From the NCBI RefSeq assembly GCF_027922305.1, contig NZ_BSFK01000016.1, positions 492,565 through 556,564 of the forward strand: a stretch of 64,000 nt of DNA, written 5' to 3'. The translations under genes were made by a program, and so were the position numbers. The notes beneath the pieces are model-generated. The model was not told the DNA's origin and did not search any database. It worked only from the letters and a program-made list of their open reading frames with translations. Positions 7,349 through 21,326 of this stretch are shown piece after piece; the stretch's first letter is position 1, and each line of letters starts with the position of its first letter. This DNA comes from Methylopila jiangsuensis. Lineage in GTDB: Bacteria > Pseudomonadota > Alphaproteobacteria > Rhizobiales > Methylopilaceae.

Positions 7349-10300
7349 ATGGGCATCGGGCACTTTTTCGTCGACCGGCCGATCTTCGCGTCGGTCGTCT
7401 CGATCCTTCTCATGATCGTGGGCGGCGTCGCGCTGCTCAACCTGCCGATCGCGCAGTATCCGGAGATCGCGCCGCCGACCATTTCGGTGACGGCGCAGTA
7501 TCCGGGCGCGAACGCCGAGACCATCGCCGAGACCGTGGCCGCGCCGCTGGAGCAGCAGATCAACGGCGTCGAGGGCATGATCTACATGAACTCGCTCGCC
7601 ACCGGCGACGGCCGGCTGCAGCTCACCGTCACGTTCCAGCCGGGCACGGATCAGGACATCGCGCAGGTTCAGGTGCAGAACCGCGTGGCCCAGGCGGACC
7701 CGCGCCTGCCGGAAGCGGTGCGCCGCAACGGCGTGCAGGTGAACAAGCGGTCGTCGGACTTCCTGATGGTCGTGAACCTGATCTCGCCCGACAAGTCGCT
7801 CGACACCGTTTACATGTCGAACTACGCGTCGGTGAACGTGGTCGACGCGCTCAAGCGCATCGAGGGCGTCGGCGACATCACGATCTTCGGCGAGCGCGAG
7901 CTCTCCCTGCGCGTCTGGCTCGACCCGAACCGGCTCGCAGCCTACGGCCTCGCCTCCGGCGACGTCGTCACGGCCATCTCCCAGCAGAACGTGCAGGTGT
8001 CGGGCGGCTCGCTCGGCGCGCCGCCCGCGCCGGAAGGCACCGTCAACCAGATCACGGTGACGACGCAGGGGCGCTTCCAGGACCCTGAGCAGTTCAAGCA
8101 GATCATCGTCCGGGCCACCCCGGACGGGCGCCTGCTGCGGGTGGGCGACGTGGCGCGGGTCGAGCTCGCGGCCCGCAGCTACTCGTCCAACTCCTATCTC
8201 GGCGCCGACCCCACCGTGGGCATGGGCATCTTCCAGCGCCCCGGCACCAACGCCACCGACGCGGCGGCGCAGATTCAGGCGGCCATGGAGACGCTGAAGC
8301 GCGGCTTCCCGCAGGGGCTCGAATACCGCATCGAGTACAACCCGACCGTGTTCATCGAGGAGTCGATCACGGCGGTCGAGCACACCATCTACGAGGCGGT
8401 CGCGCTCGTGGTGCTGGTGGTGTTCGTCTTCCTGCAGTCCTGGCGCGCGGCCATCATCCCCGTGGCGGCGATCCCGGTCTCGCTCATCGCCACCTTCGCC
8501 GTCATGGCCGCCTTCGGTTTCTCGCTGAACATGCTGACGCTGTTCGGCCTGATCCTCGCCATCGGCATCGTGGTGGACGACGCCATCGTCGTGGTGGAGA
8601 ACGTGGAGCGCAACATCGCGCTCGGCAAAGACCCGAAGGATGCGGCGCACGTCACGATGGACGAGGTCGGCACCGCCGTCATCGCCATCGCGCTGGTGCT
8701 GTGCGCCGTGTTCGTGCCCACCGCCTTCATCCCCGGCATCTCCGGCATCTTCTACCAGCAGTTCGCGCTGACCATCGCCGCCTCCACCGTGCTGTCGGCG
8801 CTGGTGTCGCTCACCCTGTCGCCGGCGCTCTGCGCCATCCTGCTCAGGCCCCACGCCCATGGCGGCGGCCGGCGCAACCTGGCCCAGAAGGCGGCGGACC
8901 TGTTCAACCGCAACTTCGACCGGGGCGCGCACGGCTACAGCCGCTCCGTGGGCTGGATGGTGCGGCACAAGTCGCTGTTCCTGCTGATCTACGCCGGCCT
9001 GATCGGCGGCGCGGTCTACATGTTCTCGGTGGTGCCGCGCGGCTTCATCCCGCAGGCGGACCAGGGCTACGCCATCCTGATCGCGCAGCTGCCCGAGGGC
9101 GCGAACCTGCAGCGCACCGACGAGGTGGCCCGCCGGGCGGCCGACATCGTGCGCAAGGTGCCGGGCGTGAAGAACGCGGTCACCATCGCGGGCTTCTCGG
9201 GCGCCACCTTCTCCGCCGCCGCCAACGCCGCCACCAGCTTCATCATCTTCGAGCCGTTCGAGGAGCGCACCAAGCACGGGGCGAGCCAGACGGCGCCGAT
9301 GATCCTGGCGGAGGCGCAGAAGCGGCTGTTCGCCATCGAGGAAGCCTTCGTGCTCGCCATCCTGCCGCCGACGGTGCGCGGCATCGGCCAGGGCGGCGGC
9401 TTCAAGATGTACGTGCAGGACCGCTCCAACCTCGGATTCCCCGCGCTGGAAGGCTCCGTGACCGAGCTGATCGCCAAGGCCAACGCCTCGGGGCAGGTCA
9501 CGCGCGTGTTCACCAGCTTCAACACGCGGGCGCCGCAGGTTTATCTCGACATCGACCGCGTCAAGGCGCAGCAGCTCAACGTGCCGGTGCAGAACATCTT
9601 CGACGCGCTGCAGACGCTGCTCGGCACGGCCTATGTGAACGACTTCACGGCGCTCGGCCGCACCTTCCAGGTCAACGCCCAAGCGGACGCGCAATTCCGC
9701 GTCAAGCTGTCGGACGTCTACCAGTTCAAGGTGCGGTCCACCAACGGCGCGCTGGTGCCGCTCGGCACGCTGATCACCGAGCGCAACCAGACCGGCCCCT
9801 ACACGGTGGAGCGGCAGAACATCTACAACGCCATCGCCCTGCAGGGCGACGCCGCGCCCGGCGTCTCCACCGGACAGGCGATCGCGCTGATGGAGAAGCT
9901 CGCGGCCGAGACCCTGCCGCCCGGCGTGCAGTTCGAATGGGTGGATCTCGCCTATCAGGAGAAGCTCGCCGGCAACACCGCGACCCTCGTGTTCGCGCTG
10001 GCGATCCTGTTCGTGTTCCTGTTCCTCGCGGCGCAGTACGAGAGCTGGGCGCTGCCGCTCGCCATCATCCTGATCACGCCGCTGTCGCTGCTGGCGGCGC
10101 TGCTCGGCGTGTGGGCGAAGGGAACGGACAACAACATCCTGACCCAGATCGGCTTCATCGTGCTGATCGGCCTCGCGGCCAAGAACGCCATCCTGATCGT
10201 GGAGTTCGCCCGCCAGCGCGAGGACGACGGCGAGAGCATCATCCAGGCGGCGATCGACGCCTGTAAGGACCGCCTGCGGCCGATCATCATGACCTCGCTC

Positions 10301-10555
10301 GCCTTCTCGCTCGGCGTGGTGCCGCTGGCCTTCGCCACCGGCGCGGCCTCCGAGCTGCGGCAGGCGATCGGCGTGGCGGTGCTCTCCGGCATGGTGGGCG
10401 TCACCATCCTCGGCCTGTTCCTGACCCCGGTGTTCTACGTGACGATCCGCACGCTGGTGGACCGCATGCGCGGGGGCAAGACGCCCAAGGACGGCGGCGA
10501 CGGGCATGGCGAGACGCCGGCGCCGGGCGCGCCGCCCGCGGCCCATCCGGCCTAA
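7349..10555 (+). CDS. HAE1-type RND multidrug efflux permease
   Basis: A 1068-residue inner-membrane proton antiporter of the AcrB/MexB family that exports drugs, dyes or detergents from the periplasm. Two six-helix halves, each preceded by one helix and a large periplasmic loop, are visible. The proton-relay aspartates lie in GIVVDDAIVVVENVERN in TM4, and the relay lysine in GLAAKNAILIVEFARQRED in TM10. These residues assign it to hydrophobe/amphiphile rather than heavy-metal transporters. It needs an outer-membrane channel encoded elsewhere. The C-terminal tail is Gly/Pro-rich. A strong terminator follows 25 nt after the stop. Confidence 0.95.
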   Translation: MGIGHFFVDRPIFASVVSILLMIVGGVALLNLPIAQYPEIAPPTISVTAQYPGANAETIAETVAAPLEQQINGVEGMIYMNSLATGDGRLQLTVTFQPGTDQDIAQVQVQNRVAQADPRLPEAVRRNGVQVNKRSSDFLMVVNLISPDKSLDTVYMSNYASVNVVDALKRIEGVGDITIFGERELSLRVWLDPNRLAAYGLASGDVVTAISQQNVQVSGGSLGAPPAPEGTVNQITVTTQGRFQDPEQFKQIIVRATPDGRLLRVGDVARVELAARSYSSNSYLGADPTVGMGIFQRPGTNATDAAAQIQAAMETLKRGFPQGLEYRIEYNPTVFIEESITAVEHTIYEAVALVVLVVFVFLQSWRAAIIPVAAIPVSLIATFAVMAAFGFSLNMLTLFGLILAIGIVVDDAIVVVENVERNIALGKDPKDAAHVTMDEVGTAVIAIALVLCAVFVPTAFIPGISGIFYQQFALTIAASTVLSALVSLTLSPALCAILLRPHAHGGGRRNLAQKAADLFNRNFDRGAHGYSRSVGWMVRHKSLFLLIYAGLIGGAVYMFSVVPRGFIPQADQGYAILIAQLPEGANLQRTDEVARRAADIVRKVPGVKNAVTIAGFSGATFSAAANAATSFIIFEPFEERTKHGASQTAPMILAEAQKRLFAIEEAFVLAILPPTVRGIGQGGGFKMYVQDRSNLGFPALEGSVTELIAKANASGQVTRVFTSFNTRAPQVYLDIDRVKAQQLNVPVQNIFDALQTLLGTAYVNDFTALGRTFQVNAQADAQFRVKLSDVYQFKVRSTNGALVPLGTLITERNQTGPYTVERQNIYNAIALQGDAAPGVSTGQAIALMEKLAAETLPPGVQFEWVDLAYQEKLAGNTATLVFALAILFVFLFLAAQYESWALPLAIILITPLSLLAALLGVWAKGTDNNILTQIGFIVLIGLAAKNAILIVEFARQREDDGESIIQAAIDACKDRLRPIIMTSLAFSLGVVPLAFATGAASELRQAIGVAVLSGMVGVTILGLFLTPVFYVTIRTLVDRMRGGKTPKDGGDGHGETPAPGAPPAAHPA

Positions 10556-10576
10556 GGCGCGCTTCCGCGCCGCATG

Positions 10577-10608
10577 AAAACGCCGTCCCTCGGGGCGGCG
10601 TTTTTTTT
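10577..10608 (+). terminator. Rho-independent terminator of the RND operon
   Basis: A 9-bp GC-rich stem (CGCCGTCCC at 10581-10589 with GGGGCGGCG at 10592-10600, one G-T pair) is flanked by AAAA on the left and eight Ts (10601-10608) on the right. This is the most canonical terminator in the window. Confidence 0.9.
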
Positions 10609-10744
10609 AGAGAGAGAGCGGCCCGCGCCGCCCCGTCCGGGCTGAGGTTCACGGACCGTCGACGGCGCGCCCGCATCCTCGCCCGGCCGGGCGCTTGCTC
10701 CAAAAGGCTTGACCCGGACCCCGATATCCCGGATGCGTTGCGGC

Positions 10745-11143
10745 ATGGACGGTCTGTCGAAGGCGAAGTCATCGTGCGTCTGGCGCTTGTGCGCCCGGCT
10801 TGCGGTCGCCTTTTGCCTGATCGTCTTCGGCCTCGGCGACGCCGTGGAGCGCGGTCTCGCCGAACATGCCAGCCTCGACGCGGCGCTGCTTTACGCGGTC
10901 GCCGCCGCGCCGTCCGCCGCAGCCGATCATGCCGGCGTCCATGTGGACGACGCCTCGGGCGAGGGCGCTCATATGGGCGGCGCGGCCGTCGGCCATGGCT
11001 GCCACGGCTGCGCGGCGCTGCCCGAGCGCGCGCAGAACGCCGTGACCGCCCCCGCGGTTCTGGGCGCGGCCCTCGCCTGGGCCTCCGTGCCCTCGACCTC
11101 GGGCCGCGCGCCGCTGGTCGACCTTCCCCCGCCCCGAGCCTGA
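10745..11143 (+). CDS. Small His/Cys-containing protein leading the metal efflux operon
   Basis: A 132-residue protein with one hydrophobic segment near the N-terminus (LCARLAVAFCLIVFGLG), then an Ala-rich part and a metal-binding-looking stretch with His in DHAGVHVDD, GAHMGG and GHGCHGCAALPE. I do not recognise a named family, but short His/Cys proteins in front of czcC are common in alphaproteobacterial metal operons. Inference: a periplasm-facing metal sensor or binding protein. ATG 10745 is chosen; ATG 10733 and TTG 10709 in the same frame are alternatives. It lies 72 nt upstream of czcC. Confidence 0.65.
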   Translation: MDGLSKAKSSCVWRLCARLAVAFCLIVFGLGDAVERGLAEHASLDAALLYAVAAAPSAAADHAGVHVDDASGEGAHMGGAAVGHGCHGCAALPERAQNAVTAPAVLGAALAWASVPSTSGRAPLVDLPPPRA

Positions 11144-11215
11144 TCCGACGACGTCCGTGTCGGCGCGCGCCTGACGGCGCGCTCGCCTCCTCTCGTCCGT
11201 TCATCAGGTCCCATC

Positions 11216-12502
11216 ATGTCTTTCCGAATCCGCGCGTTCGCGCTCGGGGCGGCGCTCGCGCTGCTTCCCGCGCTGACGACGCACGCCGCGCCCAAGGCTC
11301 CGCCGCACTCGGCGCGGACCCTCACGCTGTCCCAGGCGCTGTCGCGCGCCGTCGCCGCCAATCCCGGGCTCGCCGCGGCGGACCGTGAGATCGCGGCGGC
11401 GGGCGGCCGGCGTCTGCAGGCCGGCGTCTTTCCCAATCCGGAACTGTCGTTCGAGCTCGACAGCGCCTTCGGCTCCAAGGCCCGCCGCGGGCTGAAGGCG
11501 GCGGAAACCACGCTGCAGATCAGCCAGCTGTTCGAACTCGGCGGCAAGCGCGACGCCCGGCTCGCGGTCGCCGCCGCCGAGATCGACGCCGCGCGCTGGG
11601 ATCGGGCCGCCACGCGCCTGCAGGTGCTCGCGGAGACCACGGAGGCGTTCGCGAAGGCGCTCGGGGCGCAGTCCCGCGTCGCGGAGCTCGAGGACCAGGT
11701 CGCGGACCTCGACCGGCTGACGCCGCTGCTGCAGAAGCGGGTGGAGGCCGGCGCCTCGTCGGGCGCGGAGATCGCCCGCGGCCGGGTGGCGACCGAGACC
11801 GCGCGCGTCGAGCTTGCGAAGGCCCGCGCCGCGTTCCAGGCCGCGCGGCGGGAGCTGTCCGTGCTGATCGGCGACCGGACGCCGTCCTTCGCGGCCGTCG
11901 GCGGCGACCTGAAGCGCATCGGCGCGCCGCCGTCCTTCGACGGGCTGATGGCCCGCGCCCGCCGGACGCCGCAGCTCACGCGCTTCACGGCTGTCCGGGC
12001 CCAGCGCCGGGCGCTGCTGGCCCAGGCCCAGGCCAAGGCGGTTCCGGACATCACGGTGGGCGCCGGCTGGCGCCACTACCGGGAGGACCGCTCCAACGCC
12101 GCCATGGCCTCGCTCAGCGTGCCGCTGCCGCTGTTCGACCGCAACGACGGCGGGGTGATCGAGGCCGGCGAGACGCTGGCCAAGACCGAGGCCGAGCGCG
12201 CCGCGGCCGAGCGCGCGCTGACCGTGATGGTCGGCGCCGCCTACGAAGGTCTCCGCGGCGCCTATGACGAGGCGCGGCTGACCCGCGCCAACGTCATTCC
12301 GATCGCGCGGGAGGCTTACGCGGAGGTGCGCTCCGGCTACGCCGAAGGCCGCTACAGCCTGCTCGAACTGCTGGAGGCCCGGGCCGCGCTCTCGGACGCC
12401 TCCCTCAAGGAGATCGACGCCCTCGTCTCCTTCCACGCATCGCTCGCCAGTCTCGAAGGCCTGACGGGAACCGCCCTCGTTCTGTCCAGGAGAGACCAGT
12501 GA
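11216..12502 (+). CDS. czcC: Outer-membrane efflux channel, CzcC/TolC family
   Basis: A 428-residue protein with signal peptide (cleavage near residue 24, THA-AP) followed by two long alpha-helical outer-membrane-efflux repeats rich in Ala, Arg and Glu. LTLSQALSRAVAANPGL opens the first repeat; VFPNPELSFELDS and ISQLFELGGKRDARL are typical of CzcC/CusC relatives; SLLELLEARAALSDA marks the second. It forms the outer-membrane exit of the CzcCBA complex. Its stop overlaps the next gene's GTG start by 4 nt (GTGA), so the operon is translationally coupled. Confidence 0.9.
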   Translation: MSFRIRAFALGAALALLPALTTHAAPKAPPHSARTLTLSQALSRAVAANPGLAAADREIAAAGGRRLQAGVFPNPELSFELDSAFGSKARRGLKAAETTLQISQLFELGGKRDARLAVAAAEIDAARWDRAATRLQVLAETTEAFAKALGAQSRVAELEDQVADLDRLTPLLQKRVEAGASSGAEIARGRVATETARVELAKARAAFQAARRELSVLIGDRTPSFAAVGGDLKRIGAPPSFDGLMARARRTPQLTRFTAVRAQRRALLAQAQAKAVPDITVGAGWRHYREDRSNAAMASLSVPLPLFDRNDGGVIEAGETLAKTEAERAAAERALTVMVGAAYEGLRGAYDEARLTRANVIPIAREAYAEVRSGYAEGRYSLLELLEARAALSDASLKEIDALVSFHASLASLEGLTGTALVLSRRDQ

Positions 12503-12773
12503 TCCTGCGTTCGACCGCTTTCGCCGCCGCCGCCGTCCTCGCCCTGCTCGCCGTCGGCCCCGTGGCCGCCGCGCCGCGCTGCGACGACCGCGCCGGCGTC
12601 GCCCGCCACACCGACCGGGACGGCCACGACCACGCCATGGGCCCGGAGCACGCCGGCCACGGCCATGGCGAAGTGACCCGCAACCACAAGGGCTACGCCC
12701 TGAAGCCGCGCTGCGACGCCGCGCCCGCGGCTCTGAAGCCCGTCCGCGCTCCCTCCGACCGGAGCGATCGCCC

Positions 12774-12777
<4 letters not shown>
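12499..12777 (+). CDS. Small periplasmic His-rich protein of the czc operon
   Basis: A 92-residue protein starting at GTG 12499. A signal peptide (FAAAAVLALLAVGPVAAA) precedes a short mature domain with seven histidines within about 30 residues (RHTDRDGHDH, EHAGHGHGEV, NHKG) and two isolated Cys residues (PRCDD, KPRCD). It is overlapped by 4 nt at both ends, by czcC and czcB, so it is an integral member of the operon. Function inferred: periplasmic metal buffering or handing metal to the adaptor. No named domain was recognised. Confidence 0.75.
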
Positions 12778-17720
<4,943 letters not shown>

Positions 17721-17802
17721 CGGGGCGGTGACGCTCTTGCCAAGCCGGCCGCGGCCCTTCTAAAGACCGGGGCGACGCAAAAGCGGAAAACGCGAGGACA
17801 TC

Positions 17803-18918
17803 ATGGCCGCCCACAACATCCTGCTCCTGCCCGGCGACGGCATCGGCCCGGAGGTCATGGGCGAGGTGAAGCGCATCCTCGGCTTCCTCAACGACAAGGG
17901 CGCGCTCGCGGTCGAGATCGACGAGGATCTGGTCGGCGGCTCGGCTTACGACGTCCATGGCAAGGCCATCAGCGACGAGGCGGTGGCCAAGGCCCACAAG
18001 GCCGACGCGGTGCTGCTCGGCGCGGTCGGCGGTCCGAAGTGGGACGGCGTGGCGTATGAGCATCGCCCGGAAGCCGGCCTGCTGCGCCTGCGCAAGGACC
18101 TGGAGCTGTTCGCCAACCTCCGCCCGGCGATCTGCTACCCGGCGCTGGCCGACGCCTCCGCCCTGAAGCGGGAGCTGGTGGACGGGCTCGACCTGATGAT
18201 CGTGCGCGAGCTCACCGGCGGCGTCTATTTCGGCGAGCCGAAGGAGATCACGGACCTGCCCAACGGCCAGAAGCGCGCCGTGGACACCCAGGTCTACGAG
18301 ACCTACGAGATCGAGCGCATCGCCAAGGTGGCGTTCGAGCTGGCGCGGGTGCGCTCCGGCCGCGTCACCTCCGCCGAGAAGCGCAACGTCATGAAGTCCG
18401 GCCTGCTGTGGAACCAGGTGGTCACCGCCACCCACAAGCAGGGCTACGAGGACGTGAAGCTCGACCACATGCTGGCCGATGCGCTGGGCATGCAGCTTGT
18501 GCGCGCGCCGAAGCAGTTCGACGTCATCGTCACCGACAACCTGTTCGGCGACATCCTCTCCGACGTCGCCTCCATGCTCACCGGCTCGCTCGGCATGCTG
18601 CCCTCGGCCTCGCTCGGCGCCGAAGACCCGGCCACCGGCAAGCGTAAGGCGCTGTACGAGCCCGTGCACGGCTCCGCGCCGGACATCGCCGGCAAGGGCG
18701 TCGCCAACCCGCTCGCCATGATCGCGAGCCTCGCCATGGCGCTGAAGTACTCGCTGGGCAAGCCCGACCTCGCCGACACGCTCGACCGCGCCATCGCCGG
18801 CGTGCTGGAGAGCGGCGTGCGCACCGGCGACATCTATGTGGAGGGCGCGACCCGGGTCGGCACCTCCGAGATGGGCGCCGCGGTGCTGTCCAAGTTCGAG
18901 GCGCTGCTCGCGGCCTGA
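17803..18918 (+). CDS. leuB: 3-isopropylmalate dehydrogenase
   Basis: A 371-residue cytoplasmic NAD-dependent enzyme that oxidises and decarboxylates 3-isopropylmalate to 2-oxoisocaproate, the third step of leucine synthesis. NILLLPGDGIGPEV opens the fold; the substrate-binding arginines and TGGVYFG are present; VTDNLFGDILSDVASML carries the metal-binding Asp residues, and HGSAPDIAGKGVANP the nucleotide site. Length matches the family (360-370). leuC lies 36 kb away and leuA/leuD are not in the window, so the pathway genes are dispersed. Confidence 0.96.
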   Translation: MAAHNILLLPGDGIGPEVMGEVKRILGFLNDKGALAVEIDEDLVGGSAYDVHGKAISDEAVAKAHKADAVLLGAVGGPKWDGVAYEHRPEAGLLRLRKDLELFANLRPAICYPALADASALKRELVDGLDLMIVRELTGGVYFGEPKEITDLPNGQKRAVDTQVYETYEIERIAKVAFELARVRSGRVTSAEKRNVMKSGLLWNQVVTATHKQGYEDVKLDHMLADALGMQLVRAPKQFDVIVTDNLFGDILSDVASMLTGSLGMLPSASLGAEDPATGKRKALYEPVHGSAPDIAGKGVANPLAMIASLAMALKYSLGKPDLADTLDRAIAGVLESGVRTGDIYVEGATRVGTSEMGAAVLSKFEALLAA

Positions 18919-18932
18919 TCCGCTTGACGCGA

Positions 18933-18975
18933 CGTTCGGGCGGCCCATGTGCTCACGTCATGAGCCGCCCGAACG
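18933..18975 (+). promoter_or_regulatory. 12-bp inverted repeat enclosing the DUF4174 start codon
   Basis: Perfect 12-bp arms CGTTCGGGCGGC (18933-18944) and GCCGCCCGAACG (18964-18975) are separated by 19 nt that contain the ATG at 18960. It can act as the leuB terminator (no T-run) or as a translation-controlling hairpin for the following gene. Confidence 0.55.
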
Positions 18976-19397
18976 CCCTTCTGCCGCTGGCCTGCGCGCT
19001 TGCGGCGCTCGCGCCCTCCGCCGGGTTCGCCGGCGCGATGGACGCCTTCCGCGACCGCGCCCGGCCGGTGGTGGTGTTCGTCCCCGATGCGGACGCGCCC
19101 GCCGCCCGCGATCAGCTCGACCGGCTGAAGCGCGCCCGCGCGGCGCTGGACGACCGCGAGATGAGCGTGTTCGTGGTCAGCCCCCGCGCCGTCACCACGC
19201 TTTCGGGCGGCCGCGCGCCCTCGGCGCTGACGGCGGCGGAGCTGCGCAAGGACTATGGCGTCGCCGACGACGCCTTCGCCGTGGTGCTGATTGGCAAGGA
19301 CGGCGGCGAGAAGTTCCGCTCCGCCGAGCCGGTGTCGCCCGACGCGCTGACCGAGCGCGTCGACCAGATGCCCATGCGGAAGAACGAGACGCGCTGA
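18960..19397 (+). CDS. DUF4174 domain protein (secreted)
   Basis: A 145-residue protein with an N-terminal signal peptide (ALLPLACALAALAPSAGFAGA). The mature part begins as RARPVVVFVPDADAPAARDQ and ends with DDAFAVVLIGKDGGEKFRS, the thioredoxin-like fold pattern of DUF4174, though no CxxC is present. Function is unknown. The ATG at 18960 is preferred to an upstream TTG at 18924 because the extra 12 residues break the signal peptide. The first codons lie within a strong inverted repeat. Confidence 0.8.
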   Translation: MSRPNALLPLACALAALAPSAGFAGAMDAFRDRARPVVVFVPDADAPAARDQLDRLKRARAALDDREMSVFVVSPRAVTTLSGGRAPSALTAAELRKDYGVADDAFAVVLIGKDGGEKFRSAEPVSPDALTERVDQMPMRKNETR

Positions 19398-19421
19398 TCC
19401 CTGCGGTGTGGTTCGCGTTCG

Positions 19422-19517
19422 TCATGCCCGAGCTTGCCTCGGGCCTTCACGACCTGAACCGCCAGCGCCTCACACGGCCCAAAGTCGTGGACGCCCGCGG
19501 ATCGCGCGGACATGGCG
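19422..19517. repeat. Dispersed intergenic repeat, copy C
   Basis: The segment 19422-19460 is the reverse complement of a core shared with 24771-24811 and 32086-32124 (pattern AAGTCGTGGA...CAAGCTCGGGCATGAC). A second, diverged half in direct orientation follows at 19482-19517 (AAAGTCGTGGACGCCCGCGG). The two halves can fold back on each other. It sits between the 3' ends of DUF4174 and the ABC transporter operon. Confidence 0.65.
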
Positions 19518-19584
19518 GCGCGGGGAATCGCACGCTTCCGCCCATTTCAAACGGGCCCGCAGCTCAAGCCGCTCCGGCTCCCGC

Positions 19585-20406
19585 TCACCCTTCCGCGGGC
19601 GCGGCGTTGAGCGCCGCCCGGCGGCGGAGCAGCAGGGCGATCGCGCCGCCGACGAGCAGCACCGAGGCCGCGGCGAGCGTGCTCATGGTCCCGATCGCCG
19701 GCACCATGGGCGTGTAGCCCGCCACCATCTTGGCGTAGAGCCATTCGGGCACGGTGGAGTCCGCGCCGGTGGTGTAGAGCGACAGTGGAAAGTTGCCCCA
19801 GGACAGCAGGAAGGCGAACAGCGCGCCCGACCACACGCCGGGCCACAGGATCGGCAGCGTCACCTCGCGCAGGATGAACAGCCGCGAGGCGCCGAGATCG
19901 GCGGCCGCCTCCTCCAGCGCCGGATCGAAGCCGTAGACCCGGATCGCGATCACCAGCGTCACCACCGGCACGATCCAGACCAGATGGGCGAAGATGGCGG
20001 TGGTCCAGCTCGGCTGCACGCCGACGGCGTTGAACCACAGCAGCAGCGCGAGCCCCAGCACCGGCTGGGGGAAGAAGATCGGCAGCAGCACCAGCTTCTG
20101 GTAGAGCCTGCGGCCTTTCCAGTCGTAGCGGGCGAAGGCGAGCGCGCCGAAGAAGGCCACCACCACCGAGACCAGGGTCACCACGCCCGCGACCGCGAGC
20201 GAGGTCTCGACGATGGTCTTCACCTCGATCGAGGCCATGGCGCGGGTCCACCAGTCGGTGGACCAGGCGGCGACGGGGAAGCCGAAATAGCGGCTCTTCG
20301 ACAGCCCCGCGAGCGCGCCGCAGGCGATGGGCAGATAGACCACGACCAGGACGAAAAGCGTCCAGGCCCAGACGAGGAAATTGGCGCGGCGGACGGACTG
20401 CTCCAT
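19585..20406 (-). CDS. ABC transporter permease (PotC-like)
   Basis: A 273-residue inner-membrane protein with about six transmembrane helices. The EAA loop EAAADLGASRLFILREVTLPIL couples to the ATPase. It resembles the second permease of spermidine/putrescine-type importers. ATG at 20406 is two bases after the previous gene's stop. It is the last gene of the importer operon. Substrate cannot be deduced beyond a polyamine-, thiamine- or iron-like class. Confidence 0.9.
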   Translation of the reverse strand: MEQSVRRANFLVWAWTLFVLVVVYLPIACGALAGLSKSRYFGFPVAAWSTDWWTRAMASIEVKTIVETSLAVAGVVTLVSVVVAFFGALAFARYDWKGRRLYQKLVLLPIFFPQPVLGLALLLWFNAVGVQPSWTTAIFAHLVWIVPVVTLVIAIRVYGFDPALEEAAADLGASRLFILREVTLPILWPGVWSGALFAFLLSWGNFPLSLYTTGADSTVPEWLYAKMVAGYTPMVPAIGTMSTLAAASVLLVGGAIALLLRRRAALNAAPAEG

Positions 20407-20408
20407 GG

Positions 20409-21326
20409 TCAGCGCCTCCCGAGGATGCGGTCGAGGTCGAGCTTCGACAGCGCCACCAGCGACAGCGCGCTGACGATGGCGGTCAGCAGCAGCGCCAGCG
20501 CCGAGCCGAGCGGCCAGTTCTGGGCGAAGGTGAAGGCGATCTCGATGTCGTGGGTGATGACGATCACCGACTGGCCGCCGAGCACCTTGGACTCCGCCAC
20601 CGCCCCCACCGCCAGCACGAAGGTCAGCAGCAGCCCGATCAGGATGCCGGGCATGGCGAGCGGCAGCTCCACCTCGCGCCAGATCATCAGCCGCGAGGCG
20701 CCCAGGTCGCGCGCCGCCTCCACCAGATCGCGCGGCACCATGGCGAGGCCGAGCGTCATGGGAAACAGCATGAACGGCAGGTAGACGTAGAGCATGCCGA
20801 ACAGGATCATGCCCGGCGTGTAGAGCACCTCGGGGCCGCTCAGCCCGATCAGCTTCAGCGTCCCGTCCAGCACGCCGTTCTTGAGGAAGAACAGCGTCCA
20901 GCCGTAAAGCCGCACGTTCTCGGACACGAACAGCGGGAACACGAACAGCACGCTGACGAAGCCGGCGTAGCGGCCGAACACCCGCGTCAGCCCCCAGGCG
21001 ATGGGATAGGCGATCACCGCGAGCAGGGCGGCGGTGGCGGCGGCGAGGCCGATCGACCAGACGAAGGAGGTCCACACCGTGTTCGACGGGTCGAACACCG
21101 CCGCGAAATTCGCGAAGGTGAACGACCGGAACACGTCGAAGGTCTTGGGCGTCGCGAAGGCGTAGGCCGCGACGGTGGCGAGCGGCGCCAGAAAGCCGAG
21201 CGCCAGCGTGACGCCCACCGGCAGGGCGGCCAGCGCCCCGCGGGACAGGCGGAAGGGTTTTCGCGGCGCGGCGGCCGAAGCCTCCGTCCCGGCCGCGGCG
21301 GAGGAGCGCATCGCGACGTCGCTCAT
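20409..21326 (-). CDS. ABC transporter permease (PotB-like)
   Basis: A 305-residue inner-membrane permease with an Ala-rich cytoplasmic N-terminus, six predicted helices and the EAA loop EAARDLGASRLMIWREVELPLA. It pairs with the permease encoded immediately downstream. Its start overlaps the end of the ATPase gene by 4 nt, so the operon is tightly coupled. Confidence 0.91.
   Translation of the reverse strand: MSDVAMRSSAAAGTEASAAAPRKPFRLSRGALAALPVGVTLALGFLAPLATVAAYAFATPKTFDVFRSFTFANFAAVFDPSNTVWTSFVWSIGLAAATAALLAVIAYPIAWGLTRVFGRYAGFVSVLFVFPLFVSENVRLYGWTLFFLKNGVLDGTLKLIGLSGPEVLYTPGMILFGMLYVYLPFMLFPMTLGLAMVPRDLVEAARDLGASRLMIWREVELPLAMPGILIGLLLTFVLAVGAVAESKVLGGQSVIVITHDIEIAFTFAQNWPLGSALALLLTAIVSALSLVALSKLDLDRILGRR

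Noticed and set aside
4910-10546. Very long minus-strand open frame (1878 codons) opposite the LacI and RND genes
   Set aside because: It is antisense to three clear genes, is made of His/Arg/Asp-rich low-complexity sequence typical of the complement of GC-rich coding DNA, and has no recognisable domain.
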